This document shows, piece by piece, positions 10,075 through 20,872 of a stretch of DNA of 33,984 nt; position 1 is the first letter of the stretch, and each line of letters starts with the position of its first letter. The notes beneath the pieces are model-generated. The model searched no databases, was not told where the DNA came from, and was given only the letters and a program-made list of their open reading frames with translations. A program made the position numbers and the translations under genes. Source of the DNA: Gracilaria caudata (lineage: Eukaryota > Rhodophyta > Florideophyceae > Gracilariales > Gracilariaceae); NCBI GenBank assembly GCA_030374735.1, contig JASCIV010000185.1, forward strand, positions 1 to 33,984, read 5' to 3'.

Positions 10075-12378
10075 AGGAGTCTTTCATCGGATTGCACCTA
10101 CACTGTTTAGACCCTGCTGAGAGATTCCAAGTGTGTAAGGAAATGTGTGAGTTCTATTTGTCTTCTCTTCACTCGTAACAAATAGGTAGTTAGTTTACGC
10201 TCCAGACGTGTAATGTAACATACACCGCAAAATGAAGTTGATAATATTACTTGAACGTACCGCACGTCGTCAAGGACAATTGATACTATAGCTTGAGACC
10301 GTTCGGTCTGTATATGTGCCTATGTATAAGATTCATTCTCTGGGGGGTTTGGCACAAGATGCATCTCAGGTTTGCGCTCAACGATGACATTCACAAGACG
10401 ATAAGCAAACAACTTCATTGCACAAGGTACAAAATTCTATGAGCAACAGAGGCAACATAACTTTCTCTTCTGTATCCCTCTAACGAGTTCGATTTGGAGA
10501 GTGAGCACTTTGCGAAGGTATTTAACAAGCCATTTTGACATACCTTCCATGCGTGGGGAGAACCTCGAATATGAGAGAGGAGACCCAGTACCGCAAAACG
10601 AGATCGTACGGGATGACTAATGGCGCTTTTGCGAAATTGATCTCGAGATGGGAACAATAGTGTCAATGGTTAGATTCTGTTATCGGTCACATCGAAAACA
10701 AAAGAAAGCTTGCCGCAATCGTTTTCCATGCACTGAAATTGATCAACAGTACCTTTGAGGTGTACAATACCTGCTGTCGCTCACGCTTTAGATTCTAGTG
10801 CCTCATGAGCAGGTGAAGGTGAGAGGAGGATCCTTCTGCACAGGTCGTTAGAGGATAGACTCAAGCCCGACATAAACGGGGAATTACGTGCCAGTGACGC
10901 AGTGGAACGGGATTAGCACATTCCTGCCAAACACACGGACCTCGCCTGTTGCAATGATCGCAGGCAAGCGCTCGCGCTCGCGCCCACGCTCGCACGCTCC
11001 GTATTCGCTGCATCGCTCCCCTTTTGCGCCAAATACCGCAGCGAAACGGGATAGAGAGCACTACAGTGAGGAAGCGATGTTGGAGGGGAAGGGAAGTGGA
11101 TATGAGATAAGAGAAGAGATACTAAGCAAACTGTAGAGCCCATGAAGAGCGCGATGGAACATACCTCGTCCCGAGAGACATTGAGGCCAGGCTCAGGAAA
11201 AGAGACCGATTTCCGAGTGCTGTGGGGCTGGCGAAGCGTTTTAACTCTAAGATCCACAGTATGGCGAAGCGCGGTGGCCCTGGAGCACGAGATATGAAGA
11301 ACAGGACGCATTTGGGTGAAAAAGCGGACGTCCCCTTCTGGGGTGCGACGCTGCACGCGTGAGAGACACACGCCCTTTCTTCCACGGGGCATGCGCGAAA
11401 CGCGGGCTCCGCGAGTGTCCGTCACGCGTCGTGACACTTTTTTTGGAACAGAGCGACTTTTTCGTTACGGAACTCGTGAGACGACCCTGGTATTGCAATA
11501 TCTTCAAAGTGGCAGTCGCGAGACGTCTGGTGCAGCACGGTGACCAATTGAGCGCTGTCGTGAAGTGCTTGGGCAGGGGTTCCAGCCTCGCGACGGGTAC
11601 TCGAGGGTTGGCGATTGCTTTCTTTACCGCTTCTTTCTCTTGTGCTTGTGGTTCACGCCAAGTTCGACATTCAAGCTACGCGCTCTTGAGTTCGTTTATA
11701 CTGTGTTCTTCATTGCGATTCGTCCTAGGTTTCCACCCTCAATGGCCCTTCTTTGACTTGCTTCACCCCAGCTCTCTGTGGCCATACCTTGCCACGCTAC
11801 ACTCGCCAGCGTCCGAATTAATTCTGATATCCACACACCATTCCGCTTCTGCCAACAATATCTGGTACCAGAACCCGTTCTGCAGGTTATAACAACTCAT
11901 GTGTGGCCTGCCTCCCAAATCCACCTGATGTTTACCAAACCAATTACGTCAGCGCCAAACAAACGATGCGCCCCCGATTCACGAGTTCTTTCCCGAGCCC
12001 TTTGAAACACATACAAACGGCCAGCGGAATTTTTGGGCAGCAACTGTTTTGATTCCTTTCTTGGACGTAGAGGGGCTGTTGGCTGCTTTTTGCGGCGTCA
12101 CATTGTCGGAAATCAGTGATGAGAAGGGAAAGCGAATCCCCTAGAGCCCCTGCTTGTTTTGCTCTCATTCTGAGTTCTCTTTGAAACACGTTGCTTCTAC
12201 GTTTTGGGAGTCGGCTACCATGTGCTGCAAGTACCGCCCCGCATACCAAGCTGGAACTTCCATCTATTTCTACGACCGCAAGGAGATGAGCGTCGCACTT
12301 TCACCCTCGCCGGACATGGTTAGATGGTTCTCAACGTTGTCGAGTCTCCCTCGGTATTATATCTCTCTTCGCTACAGA
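10075..12378. other. Long stretch without a recognisable gene
   Basis: I see no supportable gene here. A perfect GACCG/CGGTC inverted repeat lies near 10296. At 10964-11000 there is a short GC-rich simple repeat built on GCTCGC/GCTCGCAC. From about 10860 to 11600 base composition is richer in GC and CpG than its surroundings. The long open frames there on both strands (10913-11437 minus, 11359-11892 plus) are Arg/Ser/Leu-rich and look like by-products of composition. An old solo LTR would fit, but no partner copy is in the window. Confidence 0.4.
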
Positions 12379-14102
12379 ATGGGCCCCTCTCGAAAGATAT
12401 CACCGACGCCGTCCAAGGCACAGCCACCGCCAGATATTCAAGCCCCAGGATGGAGCTTCTACATCTCCGACGAAGATTCTGACGGCCACGCATGCTCAGC
12501 TCTCCCTCCTTTTGACACATCAGAATCTAACTATGTACGTCTTCATCAGGAGCGTGCTGATTATGAACGCAGGCGATGGCAGATATCAGAGGTTCCAGTG
12601 TCTGCACCGAGACGTGAATCGCCCAAGACCCTCAAACCAATGTTTCCTACTTCTCAGAAATTCCCCTAACTTTACACACCGCGTTGACCAACATCGCTAG
12701 CTCTGACAACAGAAAGGCTCCAAGAAGAAAACAACTTCTAGCAGAACACAAGATTCTCATTGGCGCCCTTGAAAGTGCACAAGAGGTCCTGGCGCTCAGA
12801 TTCAGCACCTAAGCCAGCTTATCGCCTCAAGTAATCTGAACTCGGCGAGGGGCAAAACTATTCCGCCGCATCCTTCTCCTGAAAAGGGTTACTCATCTCC
12901 GTGCTCCACAAGCATCGAGTCCGTTCTGCAATTTCTCGTTCATATCACCGCACCTTTGCCGCACATGCCCGGCCAATGCTTATGGAAATAAAAGACATTG
13001 CCAGACAACAGGATCCTCGTTTTCAGCCGAATGTAGCATATATTAGTTTCACGGTGCTTGACAAGCACTTTAATCCAGAGTCTGCAACCCAGAAGAGCAG
13101 TGGTCACCGTTCCAAGCCCTGCTACAAAAGGGCAACCTTTTCTGCAAACGGTCCTTGTTCACATTCAGAACCAACCATGGCTGACCTCGCGGCAGAAATA
13201 CGACGCCTAATCCCCGAAAAGTATACGTTCTTGAAGGCGAAGTACGTGCTTAACCCAGATTATCGCTTGGAAGGTACAAATCGATCATTAGCTGAGATAG
13301 CCGCATCATGCGAACATCCAGAGAAATTCCGACCACGCACTCCATCGCCACCTTCGCCTGTTGAAACTGCGAAGCGCCAACGAGTCCCTGAGATATGTAC
13401 GAAACCGCCAGTTGCAAAATGTCGGGGAACCGCAAGCGAACGAGGCCAACTCCAGTTGTTCTCTATGAACAGCGAGATCAAGTGTCAAGTTCTGCAACAG
13501 CACTCAACCCTTACCCCACGCAAATACTCCTTACGAAGCGACGGAAACAAGAACCAGTAACCATCACTCTTACACCTACCCCATTGGCCCCGATGCCTCC
13601 ATCGCCATCTTTTCGTATCTCACCCGTTCCCTCAGATCTGCACGAGTCGAGAAGGCGTACGAGTTATGCTTTGGTTCCAGGTGGTATGAGAATGGGACAA
13701 AACTTTGGGATGGCAGGCCCATCTTATGCCGTGCAATCTCGACGAAGCAACGATCATAGATCTGCCATGAAACATGCTTCCCTTGCTCCCGTAGTTTACC
13801 GATTGCCGTCAGATGCCCGACAGAAGCTACGGGAGAACGTTAAGCGGCGTTTACCGGACGTCATGACAGCAGAAAAGGAATATGAAACGGAGACGTACGA
13901 AATAGAGGATGACGACGATTAGCAGTCAGATAACTCTCACTCGGCTCGTTCTCTCAGCGTTTCTGAACTCCCAATAGCAAATGAAGCGCAGAAAGGCAGC
14001 GAACGTAACAGGACGACACAGCGGATCACATTTCATCAAGTCGTGGATGTAGACGAGCCCGAAGTGATCGAACAGACGACTGTTGTTGATCTTGATGCGT
14101 AG
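12379..14102 (+). pseudogene. Decayed gene of unknown function, acidic/basic low-complexity protein
   Basis: The ATG at 12379 opens MGPSRKISPTPSKAQPPPDI and APGWSFYISDEDSDG. A frame break near 12665 leads to a coiled-coil-like piece (LLAEHKILIGALESAQEVLA) and then to QLIASSNLNSARG in a third frame. From about 13170 comes MADLAAEIRRLIPEKYTFLK and KYVLNPDYRLEGTNRSLAEI. Another shift near 13440 leads to DARQKLRENVKRRLPDVMTA, an acidic EIEDDDD, an in-frame TAG at 13920-13922, and a final acidic tail ending at 14102. Pro/Ser-rich linkers and charged tails suggest a largely disordered nuclear or scaffold protein. No family is recognised. It converges on COG5, 264 bases away. Confidence 0.45.
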
Positions 14103-14366
14103 CGAAAACTATACCGCTGAAGTTTTCTAATGTTAAGTACAAGAGACATTTGTGTTCGCTAGACTGCATTAACCGTGAGCTGAAGCGAACGCGACAAAGC
14201 ATTTCTTTGGTTCAATGGACTCAGATTTACAACGCATGTACATTGCAAAAGGGTTAGTCTTATCCGAAAATGAAACTAATAGGAGAAACGAAGAACATCC
14301 AAAGCATGATCTATAGTCCCTTTCAAGCTCCCACTTTTAAGATTTCCTTCGTTTACTGCAACTGAT

Positions 14367-16781
14367 TTACGCCTTCGTCTCCTGCTTTGAAGTGCTACGA
14401 TTCCCACCTACCATATCTAGCTTCCCGCATATTGAAGTTACAGCCTTGTACTCTAAGCATAAAGAGTCATCACTCGGGGGTGCGTTGTTCTTGTACGATA
14501 TCTTCACATCTTTCCATGCTCCTTCCTCTGTGCTGTGGTCCATCCAATCGACATATTCACCTGCCTCCATTGCTTTTCTTCGATGAGGTTGCTGTAGAGT
14601 TTCTTCACTGCTTCGTGCCAATAAGATATGAGCGAGAGTAGAAGGACGCAAATCACGGACTTGGCTAACAACTGTGTCCTCTGCTTCAACAAATTCTTCC
14701 GTGTCCAACAAAATGGAGGACCTTAATGCTCGGAGAGCCCTATAACTCTCACCTAACATCCGTGCTGAACACAAGCTTTCCACTGCCAATTCAAGACGGG
14801 CGCTCTCAGTGCTTAGTCGTATCTTGGCGGCTTCTGATTGTGGGAATACAAGCCCGACGTGACGGGAAAAAGAATCAAGCACCACTTTGCAAGGCCCGAG
14901 CGTTTGATTTCCCAGACAACGACGGCGACCTAATCCAAGAATTATACCTTCGGCGAACATTGATATCTGCGCTGTAATATCCAAAACATATACGCTGCAA
15001 CCATGATCACTAACCGTTCCCTCCAAATCTTCTGTGTGCATGCGCTCAAGAACTTTACATATGCTATTCCTGCAAGTTGAAAATAACCCCTTCAGAAGCA
15101 AGTCTGACATTCGAGAAAACTGCTTTAGCTCTTTTGCGATTGGTTCTGGAATCGCACCTGAGCCATCTTCTTGCTCCTCTAGAGACCGAGAGAAAGAAGT
15201 AGAAAGAGACAACCTTCCGTTGTACATAGATGTGAGTCTCCATTCCTCCAACTCACTGATAGACTTGCCAGTGATCTTTTCGTATGGAGCTGCGTAGTCT
15301 TCTGCTTGGCTTGTGTAGAGTCGAATAGCCTGAGCAACATTTGACACTGCGATGCGGAATGGTTGTTTGTCTCCTCGTGCAGCATTAAGCTCCGATACAA
15401 GCGTTTTCGTGAGCGATAGCGCTTCTGCTTCGCCAGGTTGTTTTTCGCCATGAAATAGAAACGATACTGTTTTAGACAACCTTTCTAACGATGCTGGAAG
15501 GGAATGTGTTCCAACATCAAGGACAGTGTTCATGAACGCACGCTGAATGAAATCTTGGTCTGATGTGAGAGGTAACCTATTAGTGTCTTCAAGCAAAGTT
15601 ATGGGCGTTGGAGATACTCTGGCCAACGCGGTAACTCGGCTGGCCATTTTTGTTAGAGATTGACGCAGTCGTAGATATCCCTCAGCCAAAACAAGAAAGA
15701 CGAAGGAAGCTAATGGCCGCTGTAATCTGGTACGAGACAGAATGGATATCTGTTCACTCATAGCTCTCGATACAGCATCAATAAAATTACACGCGATAAG
15801 GTCATGAAGAAGAGATTTGTGAGTGACATCACACCACCTTCGAGGCAACACTTGCTGCAGGAGAACAACCTTAATACATGATTACACAACTGTGTTGAGC
15901 ATCCTGTCTATGTTCGTCCACAATTCGTTTGTTGCAGTCGTAATCGCACTGGCATTAGAGGCTTTCACAGCTCCATGTGGAGCTTCCCGTCCACGTTGCA
16001 CGGCCGACTGCGTTTCCCGCAACAACCGTGCCAACTCACAGTTCACGCATTCAGCCAAAACTCCAATGGAGTTAAAACCCACCACAGCAGCCTCAATATC
16101 CGGTTGGATCCGATTTGTAAGACCGGCTTCAACAGAGTCAACAGCTTCCTGATTTCAGGACCAGCTTTTCGAACCGCAGTAATATCTTTCGCAACGCCAT
16201 CAACCTTGTCAAGACCGTGTGGTGCCGTGGAGATCAGTTGTTCGAGTTCACGGATTGCAACAGCAGCAGCTGGTAAGTTTGTAGCATTCGTCGTGGAAGA
16301 AGGACCAATCGCAGGATACAAACCACAATCCGCAAGCTTTCCAACGCAGTATCTGAACCGCATGACAGCCCGGATGAGTTCTGCAGCGGCAGTAACGTTC
16401 GTGAGACGACGCATCGATGGTCTCATAAGTTGATATGGTTGTTCTGAAGCATCCGAAAGAGCTTCCGTGGCGGTCACAAGCGACGTAACCCCAGTCGAGA
16501 CAGTGTGCACTTCCTTCTCTAACGCATCCACAGCCTCAATTTTTGCCAACAACGCATCCTTCTGACGAATCACCTCATGACGAACGTTGAAACAAAGAAG
16601 TGAAGAGGCTTTTTGGGCTTCAGCCAGAGCGCCTTGGACGCGATGTTGGCGCACAGCAGGTCCTAGGAGAAAACTGCTCATCAAGAAACACTGAGAGCGC
16701 CGGATCTGATCGTAGCGAACCGACAAGCTGCTCGATACGAGCGGCGTTAGTCTGTGCGTCGTCCTTCAGAGGCCCGACCAT
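14367..16781 (-). pseudogene. COG5: COG5, conserved oligomeric Golgi complex subunit 5, broken
   Basis: COG5 is a lobe-B subunit of the COG tether, which directs retrograde vesicle traffic within the Golgi. The likely ATG at 16781 gives MVGPLKDDAQTNAARIEQLV and SDPALSVFLDEQFS, then a frame change at about 16640-16676. The N-terminal helical bundle follows (RHEVIRQKDALLAKIEAVDA, AAELIRAVMRFRYCVGKLAD, AAVAIRELEQLISTAPHG). A one-base shift near 16100 leads into GFNSIGVLAECVNCELARLL. An in-frame TAA at 15882-15884 interrupts DRMLNTVV and SCIKVVLLQQVLPRRW. The remaining 494 codons to 14367 are fully open and include LSRTRLQRPLASFVFLVLAE. The total of about 790 residues is near the family's usual 830-850. 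It is divergent from the IDH pseudogene. Identification rests on motif order and helical pattern; no database search was possible. Confidence 0.75.
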
Positions 16782-17172
16782 GACGTAAGATCTGGTTTTG
16801 GTTTTAGGTACTGAGCGGCGGGCTGAGGTGAAGGCGGAACGGGACAGATAAAAATCGGTATCAGAGGACCCAGGCAGTGGCAGAAAGCGTGAATGGCAGC
16901 GGGGACGTGTGTCCCGATGTGTCACGCGTTGTTACGCGTGTTAGCAACACGGAGCATCTTGTGAAGTCACGCCAAAAATCGATGCGTTCAACGCTCTGCA
17001 TCAGCCGTCACCAGGCTGGTACCCTTCGTACATGTCCACATCGCAGGCTCCATCGTCGATCTGAGAGACTAGTTGCATTCCCGTCTGATCTGGGTCCCTA
17101 TCTGTCGCTAGTTCTTATCCGAAGCTGTTATCTAAGAAATTTCATCCGGTAATCACTCAGTCTGCCAAAAAG

Positions 17173-18314
17173 ATGTCCATAGCGCGCGCGGCGCGGAACA
17201 AAAGCAGTCCGCTTCACCGCACTGTCTTTTGCCCTCCGCCTTCGATGCTTTCCGATCCCACCAGAAATTTCTTCCCCAGGTCCAGTCTGGAAGATCAAAA
17301 AGACCACTGCTGTTACTTCGAGGAGAAACCAATACGATTGAGAAGGAGGTCACTGCGTCGTTGACGCAAGTGTTGGAGGCCGCAACGGTGCCCATCGATC
17401 TCGCTGCACCATTTGTTGATTTGAAGATCGATACGGGCGTTACGCAAGAGGGAATGGACTTGTTTTCTGAAACTAGAGATGCAGTCAAGGGCCCATATTT
17501 ACTCCAATAGGCTCTAGGTTAAGGCGTTTGAATGTTCAGCTCCGCCAGGTCTTTGATCTCTACGGGAATATTGTACACGCGTAATAATATGCTGGGTATC
17601 GAAACGAGACATAATAATGTCGACATCGTTCTCATTCGTGAAAGCACTGAAGGAGAATATTTTGGTTTGGAGCACTCGGCGGTACCCAGGGTGCTCGAAT
17701 CGCTGAAAATTATAACCAGAGAGAAGTCTATGCGGATTGCAGAATATGCATTTCAATATGCTCTTGCAAATAATCGCAAGAAGGTCACAGCTGTGCACAA
17801 GGCCAACATCATGAAATCTGCCGATGAGGTGTTCCTGGAGTGCTGTGGACTTCTTGCCAAGAAGTACACCCTTGTAGAACTTGAGAGCATGATTGTTGAC
17901 ACCACCGGCATGCAAATGGCTTCTCATTCTCAACAGTTCCATTTCATGGTAATGCCCAATCTTTACGGAAACATTGTAACTGGAATTGCCCCTGGAATCG
18001 TTGGAGGACCAGGATTTGTTCCTGGTGTTAATGTTGGAATGAGCGGCGCTTTTTTCGAGCAAGGAAGTCGCCATTCCGCAAGATCGCTGGCGCGGTAGAG
18101 TTTGGCAAATCCTACAGCTACAATTCTTGGAGGTGCATTGATTCCAAGATACCTGAGGATGGAAAAGCACGCGGACAGAGTTGAGAGTGCAGTGACGCTG
18201 GTTTTTGATAATACGAAGTACCGGACGCGTGATTTGGTTTTCGACTCCTCTCATGAGGATGTCAACACCGATGAGTTCACCAAAACTGTTATTGCTCACC
18301 TTGACGCTCCGTAA
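17173..18314 (+). pseudogene. NAD-dependent isocitrate dehydrogenase subunit, broken
   Basis: The enzyme oxidises isocitrate to 2-oxoglutarate in the mitochondrial TCA cycle. The start MSIARAARNKSSPLHRTVFC is basic and Ser-rich like a matrix-targeting presequence. Family blocks run in order: TIEKEVTASLTQVLEAA, RDAVKGP, NNVDIVLIRESTEGEYFGLE, ESLKIITREKSMRIAEYAFQ, KKVTAVHKANIMKSADEVFL, MVMPNLYGNIVTGIAPG, VGGPGFVPGVNVGMSG, FEQGSRHSAR, LANPTATILGGALIPRYL and SSHEDVNTDEFTKTVIAHL. The GGPGFVPG...FEQGSRH block resembles the yeast IDH1/animal gamma regulatory class more than the catalytic alpha class. Lesions are a frame change in the presequence, one at 17495, another near 17578, and a TAG at 18096-18098. 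The glycine-rich start of the domain is also eroded. The sequence is otherwise well conserved, so the decay seems fairly recent. Confidence 0.9.
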
Positions 18315-18430
18315 AAATTGTGACGAAAAGATCTTGTGAGCGAAGGAGTGGCAACATCTATTGCAAAGATTCTACTTGAATATAACTGATAATAAAACGT
18401 TTTCTATCCTTTGAAGGTAGTAGAACACGA

Positions 18431-19090
18431 ATGCGAACGGCAATGTTTCAAAAGATGGCAGCGAGTAAAATGTTCGGGAGAAAACTCAAGAACAGCTAAA
18501 AAAATTGTGAAAGGCTGGAAAAAGCATTTCCGGACCGGTTTGCGGACGTTAACGAGCTAATTCGAATGCTCCGTGAAGATGATCTTGAAGAAGATAGAAC
18601 ACTTCAAGTGTTCGAGTTCATACAATAATATGTTATGGACCTCAAACAATGCGACAATATCGAAAATATGTGACCGCTTGAACCGGTTATGAACCGGTTA
18701 TGCAACGGCCTAGGACTGACGCGCATGAAGTGAGAACAGCTGCGTGCTGGGTGTTAACAACTGCGATGCGTGATCTACAGGACATCAAGCATCTGATAAC
18801 GGAAGGCAAAAAATAGAAGGTTTCACCCACAGGTCACAACAATGGGATCAGTGCAGTAAGCGCTGAAGATGAGGGGGTCTTCTCCATTTTTGAGGCATTC
18901 CAGCAAGGTCCTGCAAATACTACACAAAGAGAGACTGTCCTGGAATCAAGTTCATGAATGTAGGAGAGAGGCCAATTTAGCGTTACTCTCCAAGTGTCAT
19001 TGCGTTTGCAGCACAACTGTCAAAATCGAGCCGGTGAAAAGATGGGCAGGAAATGTACGATCCGTTTTTACTGTCGCGAAGACGGCGTGA
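18431..19090 (+). pseudogene. Fes1/HSPBP1-like Hsp70 nucleotide-exchange factor, broken
   Basis: Fes1/HSPBP1/SIL1 proteins are armadillo-like factors that release ADP from Hsp70. The ATG at 18431 starts MRTAMFQKMAASKMFGRKLK. Then come FADVNELIRMLREDDLEEDR, TLQVFEFIQ, MDLKQCDNIENM, PLEPVM (family pattern GGLEP), AHEVRTAACWVLTTAMRDLQ (family pattern EVR.AAAWVLGTA) and SIFEAFQQGPAN. Stops are a TAA after KLKNS, a TAA after FEFIQ, a TGA in place of Gly in the GGLEP motif, and a TAG after ITEGKK. An 11-bp direct duplication at 18680-18701 shifts the frame. A possible C-terminal piece, AEEYADDVRIEQWLRWFDYH, ends at 19414. The gene follows IDH by 116 bases in the same direction. Fes1-like and SIL1-like cannot be separated here. 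Confidence 0.7.
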
Positions 19091-19732
19091 CCAGAATATT
19101 AACGTTTATCATAGGAATATCCACTCGTTACGGAAGGCGAAAGGTGGACATCTGTTGTACATACAAGTAGTAGACTGAACATCATCTGGGTGGCCACCAA
19201 AAGTAAACTATATTTGACACAATATTTTTGGACATATAACGGATGTCTAACGGATAGCTACAAAATATACCGTACATCACTATGGATGTCAGTACAGCAT
19301 CCAATGTAGATCCAGATGCCTCTCCGGAAGTACTTACTACGAACAGCGGAGGAATACGCTGATGATGTTCGAATAGAGCAGTGGTTGCGCTGGTTTGACT
19401 ATCACTTAGAGTGAGAAATCCACCATCTTTCTCTCTTGCGCATTGCACCGGGTGCTCAAGGACGTCGGAGCCGTACCAACCCGGCACGTTCTACGCTACA
19501 TTTTGTGGTGCAAAACTAAGCGATTGGAAACGACTCCCAAGGTTTTCGAAGCCTTGCCCTCTTACGAGGTATGCGCAGCGACAGAGCTCTCCATACACGG
19601 GAAATTGCGGGTGTAAGACCGCCTGTGCTACGGAAATACCACGGGTGTGGGTTCGTGGTGAGACGAGGAACGGCCCGTCGCTGCCGATCGGAAAGAAAAA
19701 AGAGGATCGGAAACGTGTGGGACACGGCGTCC

Positions 19733-19787
19733 AAAGAGAGGAAATGGGAAAAAGAAAAAGGGAAAAGAAAAGCAACGAGGAAGGAAA
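19733..19787 (+). repeat. Purine-rich low-complexity tract
   Basis: About 55 bases here are almost all A and G, for example GGGAAAAAGAAAAAGGGAAA. A polypurine tract marks the start of plus-strand synthesis next to a 3' LTR, but this run is longer than usual and no LTR boundary follows. It may simply be low-complexity sequence inside an old LTR. Confidence 0.4.
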
Positions 19788-20041
19788 CCCGGATGCGAGA
19801 CGTGCGACAAGCGGCAACAGACCCGGTGTGTAGTGACGTTGTGTATTCATTCCACGCGGCAGATTTTTATACAGAGACGGAACACCACCAGATACTGGGT
19901 AAGCAGAAACCTGCAAATAGATATACTCAGAGGACACGGTACGGTAGATGGTCAGTATACCTGTAAGATACCCCGTGGATGATGCTAACGAAACCATACG
20001 CGGTGACCTTTCGAGAGGTGATGTAAACTCGCGAAGGCGAG

Positions 20042-20057
20042 AGCTATCAGAGCCTGT
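20042..20057 (+). other. Primer-binding-like motif without a recognisable gag
   Basis: AGCTATCAGAGCCTGT contains TATCAGAGC, nine of the twelve bases of the common initiator-tRNA primer-binding sequence TGGTATCAGAGC, but lacks the leading TGG. The sequence to its left has LTR-like features. No gag-like frame follows on the plus strand. Chance matching is quite possible. Confidence 0.25.
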
Positions 20058-20683
20058 AACCGAAATACCGTGTTACCTTTACTTCGTCGCGGTGATGGTC
20101 ATGGAGCCGTCACCTATATAGAACAGTACAGTGTAATGCTGGTACAGCGAGGTCAGCCAAGGAGGAGCCATACACGTGTTGCAGTTTTGCAGATCTGCCC
20201 TGAGCGGCCACTAATTACTAATATTTAATCTAGATCTTCCTGTCAACAGGAAAACCCCTCATACCGGTACACGTTGCCACTGACAACCAGTCATGAAATC
20301 AACACCTGCCACCAGTCGACCCGTCATGGTGACACCTTCTGTCATGTCAGAACTCCATGCCATAAGGGCCAATTCTCATATAGGAATCTTTTTGAGGAAA
20401 CCGCAGCGCGGAAGATATGAGTACCAAAAATCTCTAAGTAGCAACATGTGCGTTGCACTACACATATCTTTTTTGCATATTGCAGGAGAAGCAGGACTTC
20501 GTCGTGTAACGGCTCTGCCACCGCAGCGAGCGCGCCGCAGCACAAGCTGTCAAGCGCGACGAGCGTCGGAGCAGACGACTGATGTGGAACGTTAAACAGC
20601 CCGCTGCGCACTGTCAGGAGGAAAGGAGCGCATGCGCATCTGGTAAAATAGAATGCGGCACGCGGAGTCCCACAGTGAGGTAT

Positions 20684-20872
20684 AGAGGATTCCGCCAAAT
20701 ATGCTATATATAGTAGAATTGTAACAGCAGAACTAAATCAGATTTTTGAAAATTTCCAACGTTTCCGGAAGGCTCAGAGAATGCTGCAGACAATAATCAG
20801 TTTGTTCCGAGTTATACCGAAGTTTAGCTGGCCGTAATTGTTTTCAATGAGATTAAACTAGTAATTAAACCC
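20684..20872 (+). repeat. Dispersed repeat, copy A
   Basis: This 189-base segment aligns with 25129-25314 in the same orientation. The best part (20721-20872) is roughly three-quarters identical by eye. Shared stretches include GTAACAGYAGAAC, CAATGAGATTAA, CGGAAGTTTAG/CGAAGTTTAG and AGAAGGCT/GGAAGGCT. No A/B box of a SINE and no protein are visible. The two copies bracket about 4.26 kb of AT-rich sequence containing the satellite. Confidence 0.65.

Larger units (their letters stand above)
19091..20683. other. Gene-free stretch with a possible LTR remnant
   Basis: Apart from the possible Fes1-like tail near 19322-19414, I see no supportable gene. The 168-codon minus-strand frame at 19491-19997 is Phe/Ser/Leu-rich because it reads the complement of a purine tract. 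GC-rich sequence at 19490-19830, TATA-like TTTTTATACAG near 19865 and a primer-binding-like motif at 20042 would fit an eroded LTR and leader. The plus-strand frame at 20293-20595 and the minus-strand frame at 20342-20698 resemble nothing known. Confidence 0.35.

Noticed and set aside
10913..11437. 174-codon minus-strand open frame in GC-rich sequence
   Set aside because: Arg/Ser/Leu-rich composition, overlapped by equally long frames on the other strand, with no motif.
11359..11892. 177-codon plus-strand open frame
   Set aside because: Same reason: base composition gives long frames on both strands and no family features are visible.
14367..18314. Introns as the cause of the frame changes in COG5 and IDH
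   Set aside because: The coding text on either side of each break is nearly contiguous, leaving no room for introns, and several breaks are single in-frame stops.
19355..19385. Hammerhead ribozyme core suggested by CTGATGA
   Set aside because: The required GAAA segment and flanking stems are absent. The same holds for CTGATGA at 27780 and near 7880 (minus strand).
19491..19997. 168-codon minus-strand open frame
   Set aside because: It reads the complement of a purine-rich tract, giving Phe/Ser-rich text without motifs.
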